From Terrimesophilobacter mesophilus (GTDB taxonomy: Bacteria > Actinomycetota > Actinomycetes > Actinomycetales > Microbacteriaceae), in the NCBI RefSeq assembly GCF_014200375.1, contig NZ_JACHBP010000001.1, positions 1,984,001 to 2,048,000 of the forward strand: 64,000 nucleotides of DNA. The letters are read 5' to 3'. The notes under the pieces are model-generated. The model did no database searches. It worked only from the letters and a program-made list of their open reading frames with translations, and was not told the origin of the DNA. A program made the translations under genes and the position numbers. This document shows positions 44,836 to 53,495 of the stretch, piece by piece. Position 1 is the stretch's first letter; every line of letters starts with the position of its first letter.

Positions 44836-45704
44836 GCGGCTGTCCACTGCATCCGGTGATAGCGCACATTCGCCACATCGAGAACGTGGTCTTTTCGGAA
44901 GGACAGTTCGGCAATCACCTGGTCGCTCGTCGGACGCGCGACCGTGAAGTCATCCAAGATGACCATGCCCCCGATGTCGAGCTGCGTGTGGTGGTTTGGG
45001 CACAGGCAGAGGAGGTTGTTCATCGCATCCGCGCCGAGGTGGGGCCGACCCAGTGGTTTCACGTGGGCGCCCTCGGAGTAGTAGCGGTTGCCCGTGCCGG
45101 GGATTGCTGTCTGACAGATCTGGCAGTGGTGGTCATAGAGGAGCTTGATGCTGCGGGAAAGTGCGGTGTCACGGATGCGGCGTGAGACGACGCTCGTCGC
45201 GAAGGCGGGGTCGGGGACTGGATCCTCGGTGGTCCAGAGTTTTGCTTGTTCGGGGACGCGTTCTAACTTGAAGCGCACGACTTTATGACCGTCTTGACCA
45301 GTGACGGTGTCCCAGTCAGTTACAAGAAACAGTCCTGCGTACTGATAGCCCGTTGGTGGTGCATAGGGGTTCGATGGATGCGCGCCGCGAACAACGCGAA
45401 CGGGAAGCCCCTCCACCATGCTGGTTATCAGTCCCGCATTCCCCGGCGCATCGACGGACTGATCATGGGTTTGTCGAGTTGCGCCGGGTTCGCGACCACC
45501 ATGGCCCGTGTAGAAAAGGTAGTCCCCGAAATCAACGTCGTCTGTGTAGCCACCGGACACGACAATCGAATCGGCACCCTCTTGCCGTGTGCCAGAAATG
45601 CCCGCCTGGAGAGGCCGATGCACGTGAGCGTCATGAAGTTCGCGACGATCAATGAACAGATCGCCAACCTTCACTCCGTCGGGAGTGCCAAAGAATCTAG
45701 GCAC
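44832..45704 (-). CDS. SRA (YDG) domain HNH endonuclease, modification-dependent
   Basis: 290 residues from GTG 45704, with GGAGG five bases upstream. The N-terminal YDG/SRA domain (GVKVGDLFIDRRELHDAHVH, then QAGISGTRQEGADSIVVSGGY and YTGHGG) recognises modified cytosine in known families. The C-terminal HNH nuclease has C-x2-C, EGAHVKPLG and NNLLCLCPNHHTQLD. This architecture belongs to type IV-like restriction enzymes that cut 5-methyl- or hydroxymethyl-cytosine DNA. It points away from the GHKL/methyltransferase operon. Confidence 0.92.
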   Translation of the reverse strand: MPRFFGTPDGVKVGDLFIDRRELHDAHVHRPLQAGISGTRQEGADSIVVSGGYTDDVDFGDYLFYTGHGGREPGATRQTHDQSVDAPGNAGLITSMVEGLPVRVVRGAHPSNPYAPPTGYQYAGLFLVTDWDTVTGQDGHKVVRFKLERVPEQAKLWTTEDPVPDPAFATSVVSRRIRDTALSRSIKLLYDHHCQICQTAIPGTGNRYYSEGAHVKPLGRPHLGADAMNNLLCLCPNHHTQLDIGGMVILDDFTVARPTSDQVIAELSFRKDHVLDVANVRYHRMQWTAA

Positions 45705-46150
45705 GGTGCCTCCGAAGACCAGGATAGCGTCCTGGCTAGACGTCTAATATATAGGCGAACTGGCTCATGGTCACCGTCGGTTGGGGGATCATCCACTGCA
45801 ACCTTCTCGGAGCCATATGTCACAGGTCCCTGAGATCCTTCTTGCCAAGAAGATCTGGTGCGGGCACATGTTTCCTGTCCTCGGCCCCGCCAGTTCCATA
45901 CGACTCGGGATCGTTCGAGTGCAGAAATCGCGGCCGAACGGCCGATCCCCCCTCGATCGAGCCGACTGTATAGCGATTCGATCCAAGGAATCGCGATGGA
46001 TCCACTTTGCTTTTGGATGCGAGTAGCTCAGCGCCACGTCCCAACATATTCGACGACTCCTCGGCGACGTTTCTCGTTCGGGTTGCCAGTATCCTAAACA
46101 AATCGTTGGTCGCGCGATCCTACGATGCGTTGTCCTACTGGGAGGTCGCC
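45705..46150. promoter_or_regulatory. Divergent intergenic region of the defence-like island
   Basis: 446 bases without a convincing gene. Near the SRA-HNH start is the palindrome TAGACGTCTA (45737-45746) joined to TAATATATA (45745-45753), which offers -10 boxes on both strands. The remainder has short open frames on both strands with no recognisable protein character, including an in-frame extension upstream of the GHKL gene. Base composition is more AT-rich than the housekeeping parts. Confidence 0.5.
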
Positions 46151-47695
46151 GTGGTTGAGGCAAAACTTGTCGCCAAACCAAACAAATTCGAGGGCGAGAT
46201 CACCGTGTCATCGATGATTATCGACCAGTTATCAAGCGGCTTGTACGAGAACCCCGCCGCATGTCTCAAGGAACTTGTCAACAACTCTTTTGATGCCGAT
46301 GCCACACGCGTCACCATGTCGGTCCGCCCCGATGCTGACCTAATCATCATTGAGGATGACGGTACAGGCTTTTCGGCAAATGATTTCAAACGTCATTTCG
46401 CGCGTATCGCCCGGTCGTATAAGAGAGAAGACGCGGACACCACGCCGTCCGGGCGGCCGAAGATCGGAAAGATCGGAATCGGATTTATCGCCGCGAATGA
46501 GATTTGTGAGCGGTTGGAGATCATATCCACTGTGGCGGGGAGCACCCAACTCATGAGTGTGACTCTCGACTTCGACAAAATGAGACTAAACGCTCAAGAT
46601 CGAGCTAGAGAGAATGACGCCATTGCAAAGGGCGATTACTACGGGGAATTATCGGAAGACGCGGAGCTGTCGGATCATTTCACTCGCATCTACCTTCGCG
46701 ACGTTCGGGAAACAACCCGCGATGTGCTGGACGGTGCCCGGCGCGGAAAAGGTTCGAGCAGCCTGTATGGACTCTCAGAGGAGTCGGTTCGCGATCGCTT
46801 AGCAAGACCATCGCTGACCAGCTGGTCAGAGTTCGATCTCTACTCGCAGACGGTTCTCGAGATTGCGCTCAACGTCCCCGTTGGGTACCACCAAGGCTGG
46901 GCCGCTGCCGGCTCAAACCCAACGATGCGCAAAATCCAGAGCGACGTCGACGCATTGAATTTCGAATTGGTTATCGACGGGACACCGCAAAAGAAGCCCA
47001 CGGTCTTTCGCCCCGACGATGGTCGTATTCTCACTCGCGAGATAAGACTTGAGGGCGACGGTGTAAGTGCTCGAGGGTACCTATTCGCGTATGACCACAA
47101 GCTGCATCCGACAGACATCAACGGCCTTCTCGTCCGTATCCGAAATGCGGCAGTGGGAAAATACGACAGTACATACCTCGAATACCCCGGTTGGCAGGCT
47201 GCCCTGTTTCAGGACTGGGTGAGCGGAGAGGTCTATGTCGACGATCGTCTGGAAGATGCACTCAATATCGACCGTCGTACGTTTCGTACCACCCACCCCG
47301 CATATGTCGAACTGCAACGAATGCTCCACGAGGAGCTTCGATCATTCTTTGCAGAGGCCCGACGGGTGCTGTATGGCAAACGAAGTGAAGAAAAGAAGCT
47401 TGAGCGCGCTATCAAAGAGGCAACCGAGGTATCTTCTATCTCCAGCAGGTTGGGCAACACTCCAAGCCCGCCGCCAAGATCGACTCCCGAGATTCCACCT
47501 CTCGATACGGCGAAGCTGAGTCCTTCTCTGGTACCCAATCAAACGCTGGATTCTGCTGAAATCCGCAAGCTCACGGCGACCTACCGACCGTCTGAAGTAA
47601 TCGCTCTTGTTGAGGCGGCGGCTACTAAAGTCGGCCTCACTCGAGCGCAGATTTCGTCGTTGGTTTCTGAGGTCGTTGAAAGTATGGGGCTTTGA
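46151..47695 (+). CDS. GHKL (HSP90/MORC-like) ATPase
   Basis: 514 residues from GTG 46151, GGAGG five bases upstream. The N-terminal 120 residues contain the Bergerat ATP site: N-box ELVNNSFDA (E41, N45, D48), G1 box EDDGTGF and G2 box GKIGIGF. A middle transducer-like segment and a helical C-terminal third with a Pro-rich linker near 425-445 follow. Known GHKL proteins act as ATP-driven clamps (HSP90, MutL, MORC, gyrase B). The next gene starts on its stop codon, so it works with the downstream genes, probably in DNA defence or modification. Confidence 0.85.
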   Translation: MVEAKLVAKPNKFEGEITVSSMIIDQLSSGLYENPAACLKELVNNSFDADATRVTMSVRPDADLIIIEDDGTGFSANDFKRHFARIARSYKREDADTTPSGRPKIGKIGIGFIAANEICERLEIISTVAGSTQLMSVTLDFDKMRLNAQDRARENDAIAKGDYYGELSEDAELSDHFTRIYLRDVRETTRDVLDGARRGKGSSSLYGLSEESVRDRLARPSLTSWSEFDLYSQTVLEIALNVPVGYHQGWAAAGSNPTMRKIQSDVDALNFELVIDGTPQKKPTVFRPDDGRILTREIRLEGDGVSARGYLFAYDHKLHPTDINGLLVRIRNAAVGKYDSTYLEYPGWQAALFQDWVSGEVYVDDRLEDALNIDRRTFRTTHPAYVELQRMLHEELRSFFAEARRVLYGKRSEEKKLERAIKEATEVSSISSRLGNTPSPPPRSTPEIPPLDTAKLSPSLVPNQTLDSAEIRKLTATYRPSEVIALVEAAATKVGLTRAQISSLVSEVVESMGL

Positions 47696-48672
47696 GCCCG
47701 AGCGTGACTGCTGCGATGCGCAAAGAGCGACCCGCGAAGTCGACAATCCGAGCGAGATGGTTACAGATCATCAAGGAATATGAAAAACACTGGTCTTCGG
47801 ATGAAGTTCTCTACACCACTTTGTGCGGTGCCGAAGCTTTGGACATCCGAATGATGGTGGCGGATGGACTAATCAAAGCCACAGAGGTCGGCGGAATCGC
47901 GGACAGCGATAAAGGGAAAGTTGTGGCCGTGGAGGCAGGACTCGATGCGTTGCTACAGCTGCGTCAATCGATTCCCGGACTCCGAGTCATTGATCAAAGA
48001 ATTGACTACATTGTGGGCGGCGCTAGTGACCCAAACAAGTTTCCTGAGAAGAAGAAACGGGACGCAGCGCGTGCACGGGTTATCAACCTAGACTTTAACG
48101 GCCCTTTGAAACTTGACCATGACGCGCAGAATGGCTTTAAACATCCTGATTTGGAGACTGTCCGAAAACTCGCCGCGCTGCACGGCAAACCGGAAGTCCG
48201 GGCTCCGTGGTGTTTGTTGCTCACCTTTCAGTCGGAGATCACCTGGAGCGTGTCGACCCAGCAAGAAGTGTTCCGCTATCTCTCTGCTAACGCCAGCGAA
48301 CATCATGGTTTTGGTAGACAACTCAAAGCTTTCTACGGCGACGAACTGTTCGATTTGATTACTGGCGATCAGTCGTTCGATATTTCTACGCACACGCGTC
48401 AATCGCAGCAGCTGCTATTGAGTGCTTTCGTTGCGAAGCGAGTCGCTCTTCTCGCGAGTACCTCCGGGTGGAAGGTCACGACGAGGGCAAACTGGCGTTA
48501 TGGGGGAGAGGATTTGACAGCACCAATGTGCACGTGGATTTTTGACTTTAGTTGGGACCCCCGAGGGGACAGTAATTCGCATGCGGTCTACCAGGACTCG
48601 TTGAGTGACGTTCTCAGTGCCACAGCCGTGGTCAACTCCGGTGGGACGGTGATCTCGGATGCCTTCGCGTGA
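47692..48672 (+). CDS. Unrecognised protein with methyltransferase-like traits, defence operon
   Basis: Up to 326 residues from TTG 47692, overlapping the GHKL stop (TTGA); GTG 47704 or ATG 47716 are alternatives. I do not recognise the family. Some features resemble a degenerate Rossmann methyltransferase such as TRM1: TLCGAEALDIR (loop after a first strand), KVVAVEAG (acidic end of strand 2) and VINLDFNGPL (strand 4). The C-terminal half (CLLLTFQSEITW, ANWRYGGEDL, MCTWIFDFSW) has no identifiable motif. Its end overlaps the methyltransferase gene by 14 bases. Confidence 0.75.
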   Translation: MSPSVTAAMRKERPAKSTIRARWLQIIKEYEKHWSSDEVLYTTLCGAEALDIRMMVADGLIKATEVGGIADSDKGKVVAVEAGLDALLQLRQSIPGLRVIDQRIDYIVGGASDPNKFPEKKKRDAARARVINLDFNGPLKLDHDAQNGFKHPDLETVRKLAALHGKPEVRAPWCLLLTFQSEITWSVSTQQEVFRYLSANASEHHGFGRQLKAFYGDELFDLITGDQSFDISTHTRQSQQLLLSAFVAKRVALLASTSGWKVTTRANWRYGGEDLTAPMCTWIFDFSWDPRGDSNSHAVYQDSLSDVLSATAVVNSGGTVISDAFA

Positions 48673-50077
48673 TAACGAAAACCACAGCGGCGAGGCCACA
48701 AGGCTTTCGGGTCCGTCAGCGTCCCCCATTGCTGAAAGTCACGAAACCTGGACTGTGCATCAAGGGGACGCACGCAACACCGACGCATTCTTGGCGAAAA
48801 TCGCGCAATCCACGAAAGGGGTGTCCGAACCGTTCTTGACGACCTCCATCACTTCGCCACCTTATGCGAACGTCGTTGACTATGGTGTCCCAGGGCAGAT
48901 CGGCTTCTCGCAGAGCTACGACGACTATCTCGAGGAATGCCACCTGATCTTTGCCTCGCTCTACAAATGGACAAATGATGACGGCTCGATGTGGCTCGTT
49001 GCTGACTCGGTGACGCAGTCGCCCGGCCCAGGTCGGCCTAGTCGACTCCGACCTTTGCCGTTTGATCTTGGTCGTATGGCCGAAAGCGCCGGCTGGACGC
49101 TTCGTGACGTGATTGTATGGCGCAAAGATCGAACAAGGCCCTGGTCGAACCGTGGCAGGCTTCGAAATGGGTTTGAATATGTTCTCTACTTTGTGAAGTC
49201 GGACAAGTACAAATATCGCATCGATCGACTACGAGACTTCAGCGGGCTTAAGTCGTGGTGGGTTCGATACCCAGAACGCCACAACCCCTGGGGCCTGGCA
49301 CCGGACAACGTGTGGGAAATCCCCATTCCCCTCCAAGGAAGCTGGGCGACCACGCAACTACGCCATGCCTGCCCGTTCCCGTCTGCCCTGGTCGAGCGCA
49401 TCCTGCTATTGTCCACGGACGAAGGTGACGTGGTTTTTGATCCCTTTGCTGGAAGTGGGATGGTTGCGGCCGTTAGTGAGGCGTCAAAGCGGCTGGCGCT
49501 TGGTATAGAGCTCAACCCTACGTTCGTGAAGGCGTACCAGCAGCACATCCGCCCAGAGACACTGATCGACCGGGAGGTGGGTACCCCTGAGATTGCCACG
49601 ATTACCACGGAACTGCTCCTTTCGCTCCGTGTGCTCAAATTTCCTCGAGAACTGCTACGTCAAATTCTCAGAGGTGGTATCCGTAGAAATGAGATAGCCG
49701 GGGTGGTGGTCTCAGCCGCCCCCTTTGACCTCACTCCGAGATCGTCTAGCTACGCATCGATTAGCTGTGAGTTATGGCTAGCGGATTCCGTAAGCGAAGT
49801 AAGAGGCGAAGAGATTCTTCGATTGGCAGAACTTGTTAGCGCGGTGCCGCCGCTCTCCAAATTCACCTTGGACTGCATCGTGAAAGTCACGTCGCTCGCG
49901 GATGGTTCTGCTCGCCACGCCGACGAGGTTTTTTCGGTCTATCGCAAGGGCAGGACTTGGTCCGAGTTCGACCGGCATGGCGGCGAGTGGGTTCCGTACT
50001 TGGAGAAGTTCTCAGCTGATTCGCTTCCACCAATTCTCTCCGCCTTGACTGTGCAACAAGCGCTAGAGATTGAATAG
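48659..50077 (+). CDS. DNA methyltransferase, beta class (N4-cytosine or N6-adenine)
   Basis: 472 residues. Catalytic motif IV SPPYANVVDYG (66-76) comes before the SAM-binding motif I DPFAGSGMVAAV (261-272), the circular order of beta-class enzymes. SPPY favours N4-cytosine but adenine is possible. The region between, with WRKDRTRPWSNRGRLRNGFEYVLYF, would include target recognition. A further 200 residues after motif I have no assigned function, longer than a minimal enzyme. Co-transcribed with the GHKL and unknown genes; no dedicated restriction nuclease is in the operon. Confidence 0.9.
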   Translation: MPSRDNENHSGEATRLSGPSASPIAESHETWTVHQGDARNTDAFLAKIAQSTKGVSEPFLTTSITSPPYANVVDYGVPGQIGFSQSYDDYLEECHLIFASLYKWTNDDGSMWLVADSVTQSPGPGRPSRLRPLPFDLGRMAESAGWTLRDVIVWRKDRTRPWSNRGRLRNGFEYVLYFVKSDKYKYRIDRLRDFSGLKSWWVRYPERHNPWGLAPDNVWEIPIPLQGSWATTQLRHACPFPSALVERILLLSTDEGDVVFDPFAGSGMVAAVSEASKRLALGIELNPTFVKAYQQHIRPETLIDREVGTPEIATITTELLLSLRVLKFPRELLRQILRGGIRRNEIAGVVVSAAPFDLTPRSSSYASISCELWLADSVSEVRGEEILRLAELVSAVPPLSKFTLDCIVKVTSLADGSARHADEVFSVYRKGRTWSEFDRHGGEWVPYLEKFSADSLPPILSALTVQQALEIE

Positions 50078-50142
50078 CGGTAGGACCAGCGTATTTCGGC
50101 CTGGCGAGTCGGAACAGCAACTCCTCTACGGACCGACATTGA

Positions 50143-50970
50143 TCAATGGGGCGTTTGGCTGCACTCCAGTTCCGTGCAGTTACGATGAACAGCGCGTGGA
50201 GGCCTCCAATGTACGCATAGTCGCGCCGAACCGGAGAGCGCAGTTCGTCCCGCCCGCTTCTCCTCCGCGATCCGTCCCGCCACAAACCCGGCATCCCGCC
50301 CCACCCCACCGAGCAACTGCGACGTGAGCCCGTACTGAAATGGCATCCCGACGAGGTACAGGCCGGGCATGCTCGCCACGACGCCGCGCGGCGCGTCCGG
50401 CAGGCCGTGCTCGTCGAGCGGGAGGCCGGCGATCCAGTCGAGGCCGGGGCGGTATCCGGTCGCCCGGATCAGGGTCGCGGGCCGCGGCACGACCGCACCG
50501 GACGCATCCGGCAGGCCATCCGTCACCCCGGTGATGCGCGGCAGCAACGTCACGCCGGCATCCGTCACCTGTTTCATCGAGGTCCGGATTAGCGGCGCCC
50601 CGCGCGAGTGAAACCCTCGCGTAACCTTGCGCCCGATCGGGGTCGCGCGCGTGAGCACGCCGTTCACGAACGCCCAGTACAGGCCGCCCGCGAGCCGAAA
50701 CACGGCATCCGGAATGTGCGGGGTCGGGCACCTAGCGAGGAAGACCGGATGCGTCTGCGCTAGGTCACGGGCCAGCTCGAGCGCGATCTCGGCGCCCGAG
50801 GTGCCGGCCCCCACGACGAGCATCGGACCGTCCGCGACCGAGGCGGGGTTGCGGTACTCGTCGCAATGCAGCTGCCGGATGCCCGCATCCAGCCCGGCGG
50901 CGAAACCCGGCACGGCGGGCACCCGCGCCGCACCTCTCGCGGTGCTGGGGTAGTGACTCCATTCCTGCAC
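50143..50970 (-). pseudogene. Flavin-containing monooxygenase, N-terminally truncated
   Basis: The open frame keeps the NADP-binding motif LVVGAGTSGAEIALELA and the C-terminal ATGYRPGLDWI and GLYLVGMPFQYGL of YUC/CzcO-like monooxygenases. Family proteins need an FAD GxGxxG at their start; here homology begins only near 50930 (FAAGLDAGIRQLHCDEYRNP), so more than 100 residues including the FAD site are missing. The tail beyond RIAEEKRAG is also atypical. It lies between the defence operon and an RHH-PIN pair and marks a rearrangement border. Confidence 0.75.
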
Positions 50971-51085
50971 AATGGCGGGCGCTGCACTTCATCCACTTTT
51001 GGCGGAGGTTGCGATCTGGGCTCGAGGGCCTGCGCGATACTCGTCCGCATGACGACAACTACTTCCCGTCCAGAGCCCGAGCCGC

Positions 51086-51120
51086 TATGATTGCACATGC
51101 GTTGCATGCGCAGAACGAAG
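51086..51120 (+). promoter_or_regulatory. Promoter and candidate operator of the RHH-PIN pair
   Basis: A good -10 box TATGAT lies at 51086-51091, directly followed by TTGCACATGCG and TTGCATGCGCA, two related repeats that could bind the RHH antitoxin. GAAGGG (51117-51122) is the ribosome site for ATG 51129. The earlier ATG 51087 falls inside the -10 box and is rejected. Confidence 0.55.
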
Positions 51121-51128
51121 GGCAGCCG

Positions 51129-51380
51129 ATGACAGCGAAGACCGTGGGATTCGCGATCGCCGATGAGGATCGCGAGCAACTCGACGCGCTCGTCGAGCAC
51201 TACGGCAAGGGCAACCGATCCGAATTTCTTCGCGTGGCCATGAGACGCCTGCACCGCGACCTGGTGGCCGAACGGCTGCAGTCGCTCCAGGCTCGTGCTC
51301 GGGAGGAACTCGCCGGCCGTGCGGTCTCCCGCGAGGAAGTGACCGCCCTCGTCAAGCAGACCGCCCGTGGCCGCGAGTAG
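51129..51380 (+). CDS. Ribbon-helix-helix antitoxin
   Basis: 83 residues. The N-terminal strand AKTVGFAIADEDREQLDALVEHYGKGNRSEFLRVAMRRL is a typical RHH DNA-binding fold; the remainder is a helical toxin-binding tail. It overlaps the PIN toxin gene by 14 bases in another frame. Confidence 0.82.
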   Translation: MTAKTVGFAIADEDREQLDALVEHYGKGNRSEFLRVAMRRLHRDLVAERLQSLQARAREELAGRAVSREEVTALVKQTARGRE

Positions 51381-51861
51381 CTCCACCACATCCGTCGTCT
51401 TCGACATTCACGTTCTCGTCAACGCCCTCGTCGGGCCCGAGTCGGCGTTTCCGCTACTCGCTGCGGTACCTCCCTCGACGAGCAACGCCTCTGCAGACTG
51501 CCTGTCGATCGCGCTGGATGCGGACGAGTTCCGCCTGCACCTCTCACCCCACATCCTCACCAACACGGTGCGGGTACTGCGGCTTCTGGGGATCAGCGCG
51601 GAACTCGCGGAGGACTACATCGAGACGATCCTCGACATCGTGGCCGAGTCGGGAGGGCAGATCATCGACCCGCCGAGGACCGTCTTCGATGTCGACGACT
51701 ACGAAGACAACCTGGTGCTCGATCTCGTCGTCGCCACCGACTCGCTCATCCTCGTGAGCGATGACACCGACCTCACCCAGCTGAATCCCTGGAATGGGCG
51801 CCTCATCCTGCGCCCGCGGGACTTCGTCAGCCGGGTGGTTCAATCACGGCGTGGGCGGTGA
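51367..51861 (+). CDS. PIN-domain toxin (VapC-like ribonuclease)
   Basis: 164 residues, GTG start inside the antitoxin gene. PIN-domain acidic residues are visible: D in VVFDIHVLVNAL, E/D in the middle helix and D in DNLVLDLVVATDSLILVSDDTDL. The family cleaves RNA when released from antitoxin. Its 3' end overlaps the convergent CPBP gene by 18 bases. Confidence 0.82.
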   Translation: MAASSSTTSVVFDIHVLVNALVGPESAFPLLAAVPPSTSNASADCLSIALDADEFRLHLSPHILTNTVRVLRLLGISAELAEDYIETILDIVAESGGQIIDPPRTVFDVDDYEDNLVLDLVVATDSLILVSDDTDLTQLNPWNGRLILRPRDFVSRVVQSRRGR

Positions 51862-52653
51862 CGGCACCTCGGACGCCGGCGGCGTCGCATCCGTCACCCG
51901 GTGCACCTTGTACACGACCATCGGGATCAGCACGAGCGAGCGCAGGTCGAAGACGGCGTGCGCGATGATCGGCCAGACGATGTTGCCGGTGAGGAGGAAC
52001 AGCGCCATGAGCACCACGCCGATCAGGAAGCTTCCGACGATGCCCCACACGCCCTGGTAGGCATGCAGCAGCCCGAACACCACGAGGCTCACCACTACCG
52101 CGAGCAGGGCGTTGCCGAAGACGCCGAAAATGAGCGCGGGCATCGCGAGCCGGAACAGCAGCTCCTCCACAACCCCCGCGTTGACGGAGAGCGCCCAGCC
52201 GAACTTCAGCTCCGCGCGGTTTCGGGGCAGCAGCGCGTGGATGTCGCCGATCGTCGGCACCTCCTCGGCATTGCGCCCGAGGAATACCGTCCCGACGACG
52301 GCGAGCAGCAGGCCGATCCCGGCCCCGATGAGCAGACCGGATGCCAGCCCGCTCTCCGCGAGCAGGCCACGGAAGCCTGCCACCGGCGGCCACGTATCGA
52401 CCTGCGCCAGCATCCGGGGCGCGAAACCCCACACGAACAGGAGCACCACGAGCGCCGACCCGCCGAACCAGCCGAGCGACTCGAGCACCCATTTGCGGAA
52501 CATCGCCTGCCGCCGCGCCGTCGAGTGATACCGCTTGAAGCGTTGGTACTCGCGGCGGTCCTTCGTGCCCGCGCGCCAGGCCAGCAACCCGAGCAGCGCC
52601 ACCAGAACGACTCCGAGCACCCACGGGGTGAAGGGGGCGTCGACGGGCAGCAC
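51844..52653 (-). CDS. CPBP-family intramembrane metalloprotease
   Basis: 269 residues, about seven membrane helices. The glutamate motif VVEELLFRL, the His in LVVFGLLHAYQG and the final His-Asp IIAHAVFDL give the CPBP (CAAX/Abi) active site. Members process prenylated proteins or give bacteriocin immunity; role here unknown. Located just outside the accessory island. Confidence 0.88.
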   Translation of the reverse strand: MLPVDAPFTPWVLGVVLVALLGLLAWRAGTKDRREYQRFKRYHSTARRQAMFRKWVLESLGWFGGSALVVLLFVWGFAPRMLAQVDTWPPVAGFRGLLAESGLASGLLIGAGIGLLLAVVGTVFLGRNAEEVPTIGDIHALLPRNRAELKFGWALSVNAGVVEELLFRLAMPALIFGVFGNALLAVVVSLVVFGLLHAYQGVWGIVGSFLIGVVLMALFLLTGNIVWPIIAHAVFDLRSLVLIPMVVYKVHRVTDATPPASEVPSPPTP

Positions 52654-52717
52654 CCCGCAATTCTGTCAGCTACGGCTGGTCAACTCGTGCCCCCCGCCAT
52701 CATCGCCGGCCGCTTCC

Positions 52718-53287
52718 TCAGGCCTTGACCGCCCGGCCCGCCGCGAACGGGATCGTGAAGCCGAGCCCCGACGGCATCCGGTACTCGTGCAGTTCGTCGA
52801 TCCGCAGGCCCGACCGGCGGATGCTGTCGACCGTCTCGCGGTCGAGGTGGCAACCGCGATCCAGCCGTCTCGTGAGCGGGGTGGCCAGGCGCTGCACACC
52901 GCGCAGCACAGTGCGGGGCGCGGCCGCCACATGCTCGACGAAGACGAACGCGCCGCCCGGGCGCAGCACCCGGATGATCTCCTCGAGCGCCTTCTGCTGG
53001 TCTTCGACCGAGCACAGCACGAGCGTGCTGAGCACCGCATCCACGCACTCGTCGGGCAGCGGGATGTCCTCGCAGGTGGCGACGAGCACCTCGCGACGGC
53101 GACCCCACCGGGCGGCGTTCGCACGCAGCGCCTCGGTGTCGCGCGGGTTCGGCTCGAGCCCGATCCAGTCCACGTCCTCGGCGAGGAAGCCGAAGTTGGC
53201 CCCGTCGCCGGCCCCGACCTCGAGCACCGTGCCGTGCAGGCCGCGGACGAGTGCGGCCTCGAGCTCGGTCGAGTCCTCGGATGCCAT
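52718..53287 (-). CDS. Class I SAM-dependent methyltransferase
   Basis: 189 residues from the ATG at 53287, with GGGGAGGA upstream. Motif I VLEVGAGDGANFGFL, motif II region WIGLEPNP, later PLPDECVDAVLSTLVLCSVED and LRPGGAFVFVEHVAA are typical of Methyltransf_11 (UbiE/phospholipid-like) enzymes. The substrate is not evident. Confidence 0.88.
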   Translation of the reverse strand: MASEDSTELEAALVRGLHGTVLEVGAGDGANFGFLAEDVDWIGLEPNPRDTEALRANAARWGRRREVLVATCEDIPLPDECVDAVLSTLVLCSVEDQQKALEEIIRVLRPGGAFVFVEHVAAAPRTVLRGVQRLATPLTRRLDRGCHLDRETVDSIRRSGLRIDELHEYRMPSGLGFTIPFAAGRAVKA

Positions 53288-53379
53288 CACACCATCCTCC
53301 CCCCGCCGCGTCACTCCCCGCTAATGCGGCCGGACACCGCGCTGCGAACCAGCCCTGCACCGCGCCGTCGGCCGCCGTC

Positions 53380-53470
53380 CTGTCCGAAATGCAGGAGTTG
53401 AGCGCTCCCACGCCGACGGTGACCCAGCATTCGCGGGGGCGCCATCCAGCAACTCCTGCATTTCGGACAG
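53380..53470. repeat. Second-family inverted repeat in a divergent promoter region
   Basis: Perfect 21-base arms (53380-53400 and 53450-53470; core TGTCCGAAATGCAGGAGTTG) flank a 49-base spacer. It lies between divergently transcribed methyltransferase and mazG genes, so it cannot be a normal terminator. Its sequence is unrelated to the palindrome at 1751, but the design is similar. Confidence 0.85.
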
Positions 53471-53495
53471 CAAAAGCCGGGTGGGAGGATGGGAC

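Noticed and set aside
45285-45833. Plus-strand open frame of 182 codons opposite SRA-HNH
   Set aside because: Antisense to clear SRA-domain coding sequence; composition not protein-like.
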